This document shows, piece after piece, positions 1 to 12,887 of a stretch of DNA of 64,000 nt. The DNA comes from Candidatus Roseilinea sp. NK_OTU-006 (GTDB lineage: Bacteria > Chloroflexota > Anaerolineae > J036 > Brachytrichaceae). The notes under the pieces were generated by a model. That model searched no databases. It was not told the DNA's origin and worked only from the letters and a program-made list of their open reading frames with translations. The stretch is from contig NZ_JAAFGM010000002.1 of the NCBI RefSeq assembly GCF_012931985.1, positions 186,001-250,000 on the forward strand, given 5' to 3'. Positions within the stretch are counted from its first letter, which is position 1; every line of letters starts with the position of its first letter. The position numbers and the translations under genes were made by a program.

Positions 1-1
1 G

Positions 2-3544
<3,543 letters not shown>

Positions 3545-3563
3545 ACCGGCAAAGCGCAGCGCG

Positions 3564-3583
3564 GCCGCGGCACGCGGCGTTTT
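3564..3583 (+). terminator. Weak hairpin plus TTTT after metH
   Basis: A 6-bp GC stem (GCCGCG / CGCGGC) with a 3-nt loop is followed by GTTTTG, between the convergent metH and dgt genes. The T-tract is short, so this is only a possible intrinsic terminator. Confidence 0.3.
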
Positions 3584-3597
3584 GAGGCGGGCTCAGC

Positions 3598-4767
3598 TCA
3601 GACGCGCCGGCCTGAATCCAATAATCGGGCATGCTCGGCAAGGGCAAACCGGTCGGTCATGCCCGCGATGTAATCGCACACGGCTCGGCTGAGCGACAGA
3701 CGCTCTATCTGCTGGCGCGCGCTCTCGGGCATGATGTGCGGCTCCCGCGTGTATGCCTGGAAGAGGTCGTTGACGATGTGCTCCGCTTGCCTGGCCATGC
3801 GCAAGACATGCGGGTGAGCGTACACGCGCTCGTTTAGAAAGCGCTTCAGCTCTTGGTTCATCCGCTCCGCCTCGTCCGAGTAGGCCACCAGCAGCGTCGG
3901 CCAACGACGCACATCATCCACGCCGGCCTGTGAGCCGCGCTGCGCCAGCAACGCCTCGATGCGGCGCGAACTTTCCACCAGCAGCTCGGTCGCGACGAGG
4001 TCAATCAACCGGCGGATGATGCGATGGCGCTTGACGTCGGTGAAGGCAGCCGCGTCATCCACCTGCGCTGCTTCGCGGGCGCGTTGCCACCAGGCCAACG
4101 CCTTCACGTCCGCTTCGCCGACCAGTCCGGCGCGCAGTGCGTCGTCCAGGTCGTGCGCGTTGTAAGCCAGCTCGTCCACCACAGCGGCGATCTGCGCTTC
4201 GAGCGTGCCGTGCAGTTCCGGCCAGTAGTCGGGCGGCGCCTCGATGGGCAAGGCGTCCGCATTGTGTTTGAGGATGCCTTCGCGAAATTCATGCGTGAGG
4301 TTCAGGCCGGGGAAATCGGGATAGCGGCGCTCCAGCTCGGTGATGATGCGGAAACTCTGCCGGTTGTGGTCAAAACCACCTTCCGAAGCCATCAGCGCAT
4401 TCAACGCGCGCTCGCCAGAATGACCGAAGGGGGGATGGCCCAGATCGTGTGCCAGACAAATGCCCTCCACCAGGTCTTCGTTCGCGCCGAGCGCGCGCGC
4501 GATGGTGCGGCCGATCTGCGCCACCTCCAACGTGTGCGTGATGCGGGTGCGGTAGTAATCGCCTTCGGTCGTCACAAAGACCTGCGTCTTGCCCTGCAGT
4601 CGGCGGAACGCGGTGGTGTGCAGAATGCGTTCGCGATCGCGCTGAAACGCCGTGCGGTATGCCGCTTCCGGCTCAGGGTGTTGTCGCCCGCGCGATGCCG
4701 CGCTTTTCATCGCATACGGTGCGAGCGTCAACGCCTCGATCCGTTCGAGTTCTTCGCGCGTGCGCAT
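3598..4767 (-). CDS. dgt: Deoxyguanosinetriphosphate triphosphohydrolase-like (HD domain)
   Basis: HD-superfamily dNTP triphosphohydrolase that cleaves dGTP, or dNTPs more generally, to the deoxynucleoside and triphosphate. The protein has 389 residues from the chosen ATG. It carries the family N-terminal block with the RDRERILHTTAFRRL pattern (about 43-57) and TxVF (61-64). The HD metal site is H78, H107-D108 in AHDLGHPPFGH, and a later D in YNAHDLDDAL (about 207-217). The length matches the type-2 dGTPase-like family. The frame extends 32 codons upstream, but that stretch would be encoded by the dnaK terminator and has no family similarity, so the ATG at 4767 is preferred. It is co-directional with dnaK but separated from it by an intrinsic terminator, so it probably has its own weak promoter or depends on read-through. 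Confidence 0.9.
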   Translation of the reverse strand: MRTREELERIEALTLAPYAMKSAASRGRQHPEPEAAYRTAFQRDRERILHTTAFRRLQGKTQVFVTTEGDYYRTRITHTLEVAQIGRTIARALGANEDLVEGICLAHDLGHPPFGHSGERALNALMASEGGFDHNRQSFRIITELERRYPDFPGLNLTHEFREGILKHNADALPIEAPPDYWPELHGTLEAQIAAVVDELAYNAHDLDDALRAGLVGEADVKALAWWQRAREAAQVDDAAAFTDVKRHRIIRRLIDLVATELLVESSRRIEALLAQRGSQAGVDDVRRWPTLLVAYSDEAERMNQELKRFLNERVYAHPHVLRMARQAEHIVNDLFQAYTREPHIMPESARQQIERLSLSRAVCDYIAGMTDRFALAEHARLLDSGRRV

Positions 4768-4769
4768 GG

Positions 4770-4814
4770 GGATAAAAACAAAAACCCTCGCAGGTCGCGC
4801 GACCTGCGAGGGTT
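4770..4814 (-). terminator. Strong intrinsic terminator of dnaK
   Basis: A perfect 16-bp inverted repeat (4783-4798 against 4799-4814, no unpaired loop bases) lies 9 nt after the dnaK stop. On the minus strand it is followed directly by TTTTTGTTTTTATCC, a classic U-tract. The opposite side has no T-run, so it acts on the minus strand. It ends only a few bases before the dgt start codon. Confidence 0.8.
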
Positions 4815-4822
4815 GCCGTGGC

Positions 4823-6709
4823 TCACACCGAGCGATACTCGCCTTCGACCACGCCTTCGTCACCCTTGCCGTCGCCAGAAGGCGTCGCGCTGCCGGCGCC
4901 GGTCTGCGACGTGTAGGCGCTCTGGCCGATGCGCGACATCGTCGCCTGCAACGACTCGGTGGCCCGCCTGATGCGGTTGATGTCGTCGCTCTTCAGCGCG
5001 TCGCGCAGGTCGTTCATCTTGCCTTCGGCCTCGGCGCGGTCAGCGCCGCTGACCTTTTCGCCCAGGTCGCGCAGCGCCTTTTCGGCCTGGTAGATCGCCT
5101 GGTCGCCGGCGTTGCGCGCCTCGGCCAGCTCCCTGCGCCTGCTGTCGGCGGCCGCGTTGCGCTGCGCCTCTTCCACCATGCGCTCGATGTCCTGCTTGCT
5201 CAGGTTCGTGCTGGCGGTGATGCTGATGCGCTGCTCGCGACCGGTCGCTTTGTCCTTGGCGCTGACGTTCAGGATGCCGTTCGCGTCAATGTCGAACGTC
5301 ACCTCGATCTGCGGCATGCCGCGCGGCGCGGGCGGGATGCCCTCCAGCCGGAACTGGCCGAGCAGCATGTTATCGGCCGCCATCGGGCGCTCGCCCTGGA
5401 ACACGCGGATGTCCACGGCGCTCTGGTTGTCCTCCGCCGTGCTGAAAATTTCGCTCTTGCGCACCGGGATCGTGGTGTTGCGGGGGATCAGCACCGTCAT
5501 CACGCCGCCGAGCGTCTCCACGCCCAGGCTGAGCGGGGTCACGTCGAGCAGCAGCACGTCCTTCACTTCGCCGGCGAGCACGCCCGCCTGCACGGCCGCG
5601 CCCACGGCCACCACCTCGTCTGGGTTGACGCTCTTGTTCGGTTCCTTCCCGCCGGTCATCTCCTTGACCAGGGCTTGCACCATCGGCATGCGCGTGGCGC
5701 CGCCGACCAACACCACCTCGTCAATGTCGCTCACCTTCAGGTTGGCATCCTTCAGGGCCTGCTCGACCGGGCCGCGCAGGCGCTTGACCAGCCCTTCGCT
5801 CAATTGCTCGAACTTGGCGCGGGTGAGCTTCATGAGCAGGTGCTTCGGGCCGGTCTGGTCGGCGGTGATGTAGGGCAGGTTGATCTCGGTCTCCATCATC
5901 GAAGACAACTCGATCTTGGCTTTTTCCGCCGCCTCCTTCAGCCGCTGCAGCGCCTGTCGGTCGTTGCGCAGATCAATGCCCTGCTCTTTCTTGAACTCGG
6001 AGATCATCCAGTCCATGATCACCGCGTCCCAGTCGTCGCCGCCCAGGTGCGTGTCGCCGCTGGTGGCCTTCACCTCCACCACGCCGTCGCCCACTTCGAG
6101 GATCGAGACGTCGAAGGTGCCGCCGCCCAGGTCGAAGACCAGGATCGTTTCGTCCTTCTTCTTGTCGAGGCCGTAAGCCAAAGCCGCCGCCGTCGGCTCG
6201 TTGATGATCCGCAACACTTCCAGGCCGGCGATCTGGCCGGCGTCTTTGGTGGCCTGGCGCTGCGAGTCGTTGAAATAGGCCGGCACGGTGATGACGGCCT
6301 TGGTGACCGGTTCGCCGAGATACGCCTCAGCGTCGGCCTTCAGCTTGGCCAGCACCATCGCGCTGATCTCTTGCGGCGTATAGGTTTTATTGGTGTTCGG
6401 GATCTTCACCTGCGCATCGCCCTTCGGCCCTTGCACCACCTGATAAGGCACGCGCCTGCGCTCGCCCTCCACTTCATCGAAGCGGCGCCCGATGAAACGC
6501 TTGATCGAGAAAATCGTATTCTCGGGATTCACCACCGCCTGGCGCTTGGCCGCCTGGCCGACCAGCCGCTCGCCGTCCTTCTTGAAGGCGACGACCGACG
6601 GCACCAGGTTGCCGCCCTCCGCCGTGGGAATAACGGTCGGGCTGCCACCCTCCAGCACGGCCACCACGCTGTTCGTGGTGCCCAGGTCAATGCCAACGAT
6701 TTTTGCCAT
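4823..6709 (-). CDS. dnaK: Chaperone protein DnaK (Hsp70)
   Basis: ATP-dependent Hsp70 chaperone of the cytoplasm. The 628-residue product begins [14 protein letters not shown], the canonical phosphate-1 motif. It contains the second phosphate motif FDLGGGTFD (about 195), the adenosine motif [11 protein letters not shown], the interdomain linker [13 protein letters not shown], a substrate-binding domain and the helical lid, and ends in an acidic, Gly-rich tail as in other bacterial DnaKs. The start at 6709 is preferred over an in-frame ATG 10 codons upstream because GGAGGAAG sits just before it. No grpE, dnaJ or hrcA neighbours it, and I found no CIRCE element (TTAGCACTC-N9-GAGTGCTAA) in the 157 bp upstream. 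Heat-shock control, if any, uses another signal. Confidence 0.98.
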   Translation of the reverse strand: MAKIVGIDLGTTNSVVAVLEGGSPTVIPTAEGGNLVPSVVAFKKDGERLVGQAAKRQAVVNPENTIFSIKRFIGRRFDEVEGERRRVPYQVVQGPKGDAQVKIPNTNKTYTPQEISAMVLAKLKADAEAYLGEPVTKAVITVPAYFNDSQRQATKDAGQIAGLEVLRIINEPTAAALAYGLDKKKDETILVFDLGGGTFDVSILEVGDGVVEVKATSGDTHLGGDDWDAVIMDWMISEFKKEQGIDLRNDRQALQRLKEAAEKAKIELSSMMETEINLPYITADQTGPKHLLMKLTRAKFEQLSEGLVKRLRGPVEQALKDANLKVSDIDEVVLVGGATRMPMVQALVKEMTGGKEPNKSVNPDEVVAVGAAVQAGVLAGEVKDVLLLDVTPLSLGVETLGGVMTVLIPRNTTIPVRKSEIFSTAEDNQSAVDIRVFQGERPMAADNMLLGQFRLEGIPPAPRGMPQIEVTFDIDANGILNVSAKDKATGREQRISITASTNLSKQDIERMVEEAQRNAAADSRRRELAEARNAGDQAIYQAEKALRDLGEKVSGADRAEAEGKMNDLRDALKSDDINRIRRATESLQATMSRIGQSAYTSQTGAGSATPSGDGKGDEGVVEGEYRSV

Positions 6710-6866
6710 CTTGTCTTCCTCCACATTTTTACTGCACACGACGATTCCGTCGAAAGTTGCTCCGCTTAAGACGCCTCAACCTTACGGCCAGGTCGTTAGA
6801 GGTATAACGGCGTTGCGTTAGTGTTGTGTTAGCAAGCGGGGGCGGCTCGCGGCCTGCCGCCACCGC

Positions 6867-7631
<765 letters not shown>

Positions 7632-7695
7632 TGAGAGTGATCGGTTCTAAATCTAGCGTCGCATATCTGAAGCTGCGCAGAATGCGAACGCAGGG

Positions 7696-8910
7696 TCACC
7701 TTGCAGCGTTCAACCGCGCTTCCAGGCGCTGGCTGAAGGCGGACATCAAATAGCAGAACACGCCGTAGACCAGCGCGACGAACAAATACACCTCGGCTTG
7801 CAGCCCCAGGAAGTCCGGCTGGGCAAGCACAGCCTTGGCGATGCCCATCAAGTCGAGCAGGCCGACGATGACCACGAGCGAGGTATCCTTGAATAGGGCG
7901 ATGAACTGGCCGACCAGGATCGGGATGACCGCCTTGAGCGCCTGGGGCAGGATGATGAGCAGCATCATCTTCCAGGTGTTCAGGCCCAACGCGCGCGCCG
8001 CTTCATACTGCCCACGGGGAATGGCTTGCAGGCCGCCGCGCACATTCTCGGCCAGGTAGGCCGCGCTGAACAAGACGATGCCGGCCATCGCCCGCACCAC
8101 GCGGTCAATGGTCACGCCGGGCAAGAAGAGCGGCAGCATGAGCTGGGCCATGAACAACACGGTAATCAGTGGTACGCCGCGAATGACCTCGATGTAGATC
8201 ACGCAGAGCGCGCGCACGATGGGTAGGCTGGACTGGCGGCCTAGCGCCAGCAACACGCCCAACGGGAAGGAGAAGACGATACCTACTACGGTGAGCAGCA
8301 GCGTGAGCAGCAAGCCGCCCCATAGGTTCGTGGTCACCAGGGACAACGGCCCGTCTGCGCTGCCGAGACCGCTGATCAGCAGGATGACAAGCGGGAAGTA
8401 GATCACCCAGCCGAGGATGGTGATGCGCTGCAGTTGCGCGCTGCGCCAGCGGCTGAGCGCGAAGCCGATTGCGCCGGCGACGCCCACGATAAGCAGCGCG
8501 ACGCGCGCTTCGCCGTGTGCAAGGATGGCCAGGAGAAACGGTAGCGCGCCAAAAGTGATCGCGCCGGCGCGCTGGTTGCGCCCCCAGATACCCCACGAAA
8601 GCCCGATCAGCAGGGCCAGCAACACCACACAGGCCCAAGCGCGCCAGGTCGCGGCTGCGGGGTATTGCCCGACCATGAACAGTCGCAGGTTGGCCGTGAT
8701 CACCTCCCAGCGCGCCTGCGTCAACGCCCACTCCAGCGCGCTGCGCAGCAGCAAGATGACGACGACGCCAAAGATCACCGTCAACAGTGCGTTGTACCAG
8801 GTGCTGAATAGGTTCTTGTGCAGCCAGCCCAGCACCGTATAGCGCTCGGTTGGCGGCGGCAGCGCCTCGGCGCGCGCAGGGAGCGAAGTTGTGGTCGTGC
8901 TCATCTTCAC
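7696..8910 (-). CDS. aapM: Polar amino-acid ABC transporter permease (AapM-like)
   Basis: Inner-membrane permease of the His/Glu/Gln/Arg/opine family, 404 residues, with the N-terminal extra hydrophobic segments typical of AapM rather than the shorter GlnP. The C-terminal half has the EAA loop that contacts the ATPase (QYEAARALGLNTWKMMLLIILP) and the conserved ENVRGGLQAIPRGQ segment. The frame opens with a GTG that overlaps the stop of the upstream permease (GTGA). An ATG two codons later is preceded by GGTGAAG and may be the real start. Translational coupling with the partner permease is likely. Confidence 0.9.
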   Translation of the reverse strand: MKMSTTTTSLPARAEALPPPTERYTVLGWLHKNLFSTWYNALLTVIFGVVVILLLRSALEWALTQARWEVITANLRLFMVGQYPAAATWRAWACVVLLALLIGLSWGIWGRNQRAGAITFGALPFLLAILAHGEARVALLIVGVAGAIGFALSRWRSAQLQRITILGWVIYFPLVILLISGLGSADGPLSLVTTNLWGGLLLTLLLTVVGIVFSFPLGVLLALGRQSSLPIVRALCVIYIEVIRGVPLITVLFMAQLMLPLFLPGVTIDRVVRAMAGIVLFSAAYLAENVRGGLQAIPRGQYEAARALGLNTWKMMLLIILPQALKAVIPILVGQFIALFKDTSLVVIVGLLDLMGIAKAVLAQPDFLGLQAEVYLFVALVYGVFCYLMSAFSQRLEARLNAAR

Positions 8911-10103
8911 CGCTCCACCAACCGCACGCGGCGGTTGTACCAGTTCATCAATAACGAAGTGAGCAGGCTGACCGACAAATATACGCCCATGACGACAGCG
9001 ATCATTTCTACGGCCCGCCCCGTCTGGTTGATGATGGTGCCCGATACGGCAAACAGATCCGGATAGCCGATCGCCACCGCCAGCGAGGAGTTCTTGGTCA
9101 GGTTCAGGTACTGGCTGGTGAGCGGGGGGATGATGACCCGCAACGCCTGAGGGAACACCACCAACTGCAAAGTGCGCCGGCTGTTCAGCCCCAACGCGCG
9201 CGCTGCCTCTACCTGCCCCCTCGGCACCGATTGGATGCCGGCACGCACGACTTCGCCGATGAAGGCCGCAGTGTAAATCACCAGGCCGATCAGCAGCGCC
9301 ATAAACTCCGGCGTCAACACCAGACCGCCGCGAAAGTTAAAAGCGGCGATCTGCGGTGTGGTGATCGTGAGCGGCGGCTGCGGCAGGACGAGCCACCCGA
9401 CCACGGCCATGGCCGCAAACGTGCCCAGCGCCGGCAGCGCAATCGGCTTGGGCCGACCACTGCGCTCCTGCCAGAGGCGCAGCCCGATCGCGACCAAGAC
9501 CGCCGAGCCTACGGCAGCGATAATGATGTAAAGGTAGATCGGCCAAGTCTCCGTCGGCTCGCCCCAGGGCATGGCCACGCCGCGATTGCTCAGGTAGATC
9601 GGCCCCAAGCGGATGGCTTGGCGCGCGCGCGGCAATTTTAGGAAGAAGGCCGTGTAAATGAAGATGAGCAATACCAGCAACGGCACGTTGCGCATCAGCT
9701 CAATGAACAACCAAGCCAGCCGGTTGACCAGCCAGTTGCTGGAGAGCCGGGCAATGCCGACGATGATGCCGAGGATCGTCGCCAGAACAATGCCCAGCAC
9801 GCTGACGAGCAGCGTGTTGAGTAAACCGACGAGCAGCGCACGGGCGAACGTATCGCTGTTGGTGTAGCGGATGAGCGATTCGCCGATGTCGAAGCCGGCG
9901 GCGTTGTCGAGGAAGCCGAAGCCCAGGGCGATGCCCTGGCGCTGCAGCGAGGCGGCCATGTTCTGCACCAGAATGATGGCGAGGCCGGCGACGATGGACA
10001 AAACGATGAGCTGCGCGGCGAGCTGGATGAAGCGATCGTCGCGCCAAAACACGCGGCTCATCCGCGGCGGCGAATCGGGAGGTGGAAGCGGAACGTTCGC
10101 CAT
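8907..10103 (-). CDS. aapQ: Polar amino-acid ABC transporter permease (AapQ-like)
   Basis: Partner permease of the same transporter, 398 residues. It has multiple membrane segments starting at about residue 28, a long periplasmic insertion around residues 160-260 as in AapQ, and the EAA loop VEAARALGLNSRRTLQLVVFPQ near residue 300. The conserved GEVVRAGIQSVPRGQ precedes the EAA loop. It is the first gene of the transporter operon. The periplasmic binding protein (AapJ-type) that normally precedes aapQ is not present in the 320 bp upstream or anywhere else in the window. Confidence 0.92.
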   Translation of the reverse strand: MANVPLPPPDSPPRMSRVFWRDDRFIQLAAQLIVLSIVAGLAIILVQNMAASLQRQGIALGFGFLDNAAGFDIGESLIRYTNSDTFARALLVGLLNTLLVSVLGIVLATILGIIVGIARLSSNWLVNRLAWLFIELMRNVPLLVLLIFIYTAFFLKLPRARQAIRLGPIYLSNRGVAMPWGEPTETWPIYLYIIIAAVGSAVLVAIGLRLWQERSGRPKPIALPALGTFAAMAVVGWLVLPQPPLTITTPQIAAFNFRGGLVLTPEFMALLIGLVIYTAAFIGEVVRAGIQSVPRGQVEAARALGLNSRRTLQLVVFPQALRVIIPPLTSQYLNLTKNSSLAVAIGYPDLFAVSGTIINQTGRAVEMIAVVMGVYLSVSLLTSLLMNWYNRRVRLVER

Positions 10104-10423
10104 GCCTTAGGGCGAGGTTATAGCCGGTTTCGGTGAATTCGCAAAACGTCACCGCTCCCCTGCCGTTGAAACGCGCGGCAGGCCGGCATCGCCTCTGCGC
10201 CACGTTTGCGCCTGAACAGGCATGCTGATTCGTCCGCCTGTGAAATTCCTTTGCGCGGGTGAGGTGGCAGCGCATCGCGCGCCCGCAGCCGGCCTGAGCG
10301 TGGCGATGGATCGCCGCGTCAAGCCGGAGCACGCGCGCTTCTAGTGTGGCCAGAACCGGGTCGGCCTGAACACTAGCGTCATCAGCGCAAAGCGGCTGCG
10401 GCAGGGCGACCCGCGGCGATGGT
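10104..10423. other. Intergenic region upstream of the amino-acid transporter operon
   Basis: These 320 bp hold no convincing gene. They must carry the promoter for aapQ, but I see no clear -10/-35 pair. A short inverted repeat, CTAGTGT (10341-10347) with ACACTAG (10370-10376), includes further GGCC pairing and could form a hairpin after the upstream PHP/AlbA_2 gene. No T-tract follows it. Confidence 0.4.
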
Positions 10424-12634
10424 TCAGTCTGCGTCTGCTTTGTCTTCGACCGGCGTCGGCGGTTTGTCGCCCGCGCCGCTTGGCAGCGCGTTTCTGGATG
10501 CGCCGCCTCGTGCGCTGAACGCCGCGATCAATTCGCGCCACCGCTCGTCCAGGCCATCGTCGGTGACGCCGTAGAACACCACGACTTTGCCGTTGGCGTC
10601 GCGTATGGCGAGATCGGAGCGCATCTTGCCGGCGCGCATCTCGCGCGTGAGCACGGCGCGGTCGCCCTGCCATTCGACCTCCTCCGGCCCGCTGGGATGA
10701 TCGGCGAATTGCGTGATGGCATAGTGCCACAGGTCGCGCGCGCTTTTCATCGTCACGTTGCGGATAATCGAATTGTTGCGCAGGTCGCGCACGGTGAAAT
10801 AGATCACGCCGTTGCGCTCCTCCATGGAGAGCACCTGGACGCCAGTCTTGGGCATGCCGGGGAGCGCCAACGCGCCGTTACTCTCCGCCAGCAGCGGCTG
10901 CGCGGCAATCGTCACGCTGGTGGGCTCAGCGTGTTGCGATTTGTCTCGACGCTCACGCTGGGCCGGCGGCTGCTGTGGCTTGGCCGTTGGCCGGCTCTGC
11001 TGGGGCGGGCGCTGTTTGTGCTGCTGTTGGAGTGGCGGTTGGGATTTGCGCGGCTCGGGTTGGCGTCGCTCGGGCGGGGGCTGCGATGGCTGCTGTTGGC
11101 GACGATCGGGTTGCGGTTGCGGAGCGAGCGGGCGTGGTTCTTGGGGCCTCAGCTTCTCATAGCCGCGCCGGGCGATGGCCACGATCTCATCGCGCGTCGC
11201 CGGGCGGCTCTCCGCGTCCGCGCGCACGAAGAAATGCGCGCCGTCCAGCACGTAGGGCGCATCCTCGCCGCGCGGCACTTGAATATGCAGCACGTTAGCG
11301 CCGTCCAGCGTGCGAACCTGAACCGGAGCCGGGAGCTTCGGCGTGATGCGCTTCTCCATCTCGAGCGCCAGCTTCTGCAGGGCGTCGCGCGCATCGGATA
11401 TGCCGGGTGCCTTCTTGCTGGGCTTGGCATCGCAGCCGATGATGATGTTGCCGCCTTCGCCGTTGGCCATCGCGCAAATGTCGCGCAGCACGGCGGCGAA
11501 CCGATCGCCGCGTTTAGGCAAAGACGCATAAAAGGCAACCGTGGCGCTCGGGCCGCGCTCCCGCGCCTTCACCAGTTCGTCGTCGGGCAGGTCCAGCACG
11601 TCGAATACCGGCCGCACGCGGCTGAAGTCTTGGCTGAGGAACACGTTGCGCAGCGCCTCGAAGCTGACTTCGTCGAGTTGGATCTCCGTGGCGCGTTCGC
11701 CCACGCCCAGTCGCTTGGCGTTCTCCGCGGAGGCGGCCAGCCGGTGCGCGTCGCTGCCCTGGATGGCCAACATGCGACGTGGATACTCCGGCTTGATGCC
11801 GGTGAACAGGTGCGCGCTCGAGTAACGTCCTCGGTCGAGGTCAGTAAATTCAATGGCGTGCAAATGCGGGTCTTGCGTGAAAGCGATGCGCGTCTGGCCG
11901 CCGAGATCCCGCCCGCGCATGGCGATGCCGTTCGACGAGTTGGCATGTGCAGCGATTGCAATGCCGCCGGCCTCGTCAATCGCCGCGTAGGCCTGTAGCA
12001 CATCGCTGGTGGCGCCGGCCTCGCTCAAGCCCTTATCCAACGCCTGGCCCGGCACGCGCAGGTCTATCAGGATGTGCTCGATGTCGCGCAGCGGCTTATC
12101 TGGCGAGAAGATGCCCAGGATGTGAAACCCAAACGTGGCCGTGAATTCAAACCCCGGCAGCACGAGGATCTTCTTGAGCAGGCGGCGGTATTCGTTCAGG
12201 CGCGCCAGCTCATCTGGACGGATGCGGTCGAGCTTCTCCAGATATTCGAGATGCTCGATCTCATTCATCATGTTGCGGTATCCGTTCACCGTGTTGTGAT
12301 CGGTGAAGGCGATGATGCTGAGGCCGCGCCGCTCGGCCTGCTTCAGGATGTCGAGGTATGTGGCGCTCGGCTCTTCGTAGTCGTGCGAAGCCGGCGTGTG
12401 AATATGCAGATCAACGCGCTTCCACGAACCGTCGGCTGGTGATGCCGGTGGTGGAGCGTTTGCCTCGGATGCGCTTGCTGCGGCTTTGCTCGCGCGGTTG
12501 TTGCGGCGCGACGACGCGCGGCGCGCAGATGGGGTCTTCGGCTTCTCCGATTCCTCGTCTGTCGTCCGGGCCGTCTTGTTGTTTTGCGATTCGTCCGACG
12601 TTACCGTGGTGGCTTCTTTCTTCTTTCTAGACAT
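10424..12634 (-). CDS. PHP-domain phosphoesterase fused to an AlbA_2/Schlafen-type domain
   Basis: This 736-residue multidomain protein has no assigned function. Residues 1-70 are a charged, Ala/Ser-rich leader. A PHP metal-dependent phosphoesterase domain follows, with DLHIHT (75-80), TDHN (111-114), a GFEF segment with a following HILGIF (about 160-175) and GSDAH (about 295). Residues about 358-490 look like an AlbA_2 (Schlafen-type, putative nucleic-acid-binding) domain: ICAMANGEGGNIIIGCD, then APYVLDG and FFVRADAESRPA. Next come about 80 residues extremely rich in Gln, Pro and Arg. The C-terminal domain (about 590-735) is unrecognised. The gene stands alone on its strand. PHP domains hydrolyse phosphoesters, and AlbA_2 domains occur in regulators and in defence-associated proteins. 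The combination suggests a nucleic-acid-linked role, but that is inference. Confidence 0.8.
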   Translation of the reverse strand: MSRKKKEATTVTSDESQNNKTARTTDEESEKPKTPSARRASSRRNNRASKAAASASEANAPPPASPADGSWKRVDLHIHTPASHDYEEPSATYLDILKQAERRGLSIIAFTDHNTVNGYRNMMNEIEHLEYLEKLDRIRPDELARLNEYRRLLKKILVLPGFEFTATFGFHILGIFSPDKPLRDIEHILIDLRVPGQALDKGLSEAGATSDVLQAYAAIDEAGGIAIAAHANSSNGIAMRGRDLGGQTRIAFTQDPHLHAIEFTDLDRGRYSSAHLFTGIKPEYPRRMLAIQGSDAHRLAASAENAKRLGVGERATEIQLDEVSFEALRNVFLSQDFSRVRPVFDVLDLPDDELVKARERGPSATVAFYASLPKRGDRFAAVLRDICAMANGEGGNIIIGCDAKPSKKAPGISDARDALQKLALEMEKRITPKLPAPVQVRTLDGANVLHIQVPRGEDAPYVLDGAHFFVRADAESRPATRDEIVAIARRGYEKLRPQEPRPLAPQPQPDRRQQQPSQPPPERRQPEPRKSQPPLQQQHKQRPPQQSRPTAKPQQPPAQRERRDKSQHAEPTSVTIAAQPLLAESNGALALPGMPKTGVQVLSMEERNGVIYFTVRDLRNNSIIRNVTMKSARDLWHYAITQFADHPSGPEEVEWQGDRAVLTREMRAGKMRSDLAIRDANGKVVVFYGVTDDGLDERWRELIAAFSARGGASRNALPSGAGDKPPTPVEDKADAD

Positions 12635-12887
12635 ATACAGCGGTCGCGATGTTCGGCTCGAAATACAGGCGCCGGCGGCGTTCCGCAGGGGATATCACCC
12701 AAAATCAAAATAGGCCGGCGAGCCTGAAATCTTCCGCCGCATTCGACCTCAACGAGATGAGCAAACGCTGAGTGAACGCAAGCAGCTTTCTCCAGAGCAT
12801 TATACAGATCGCGCGTATGCCGGCCGTTGATCGAACAGAGCCACACGCTGATGAGTCGCCCAGCTCATGTAGCATAGGGGGAGACGC

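Noticed and set aside
4652-6769. Long open frame on the plus strand opposite dgt and dnaK
   Set aside because: It is the GC-rich antisense shadow of two secure genes, has a His/Leu/Ala-biased composition and no domain pattern.
6710-6866. CIRCE heat-shock operator before dnaK
   Set aside because: Two GTTAG direct repeats gave a first impression, but they are not inverted and do not match TTAGCACTC-N9-GAGTGCTAA.
10697-11998. 433-codon open frame opposite the PHP/AlbA_2 gene
   Set aside because: Antisense shadow; the composition is Arg/Leu/Ala-biased and the opposite strand has clear PHP and AlbA_2 motifs.
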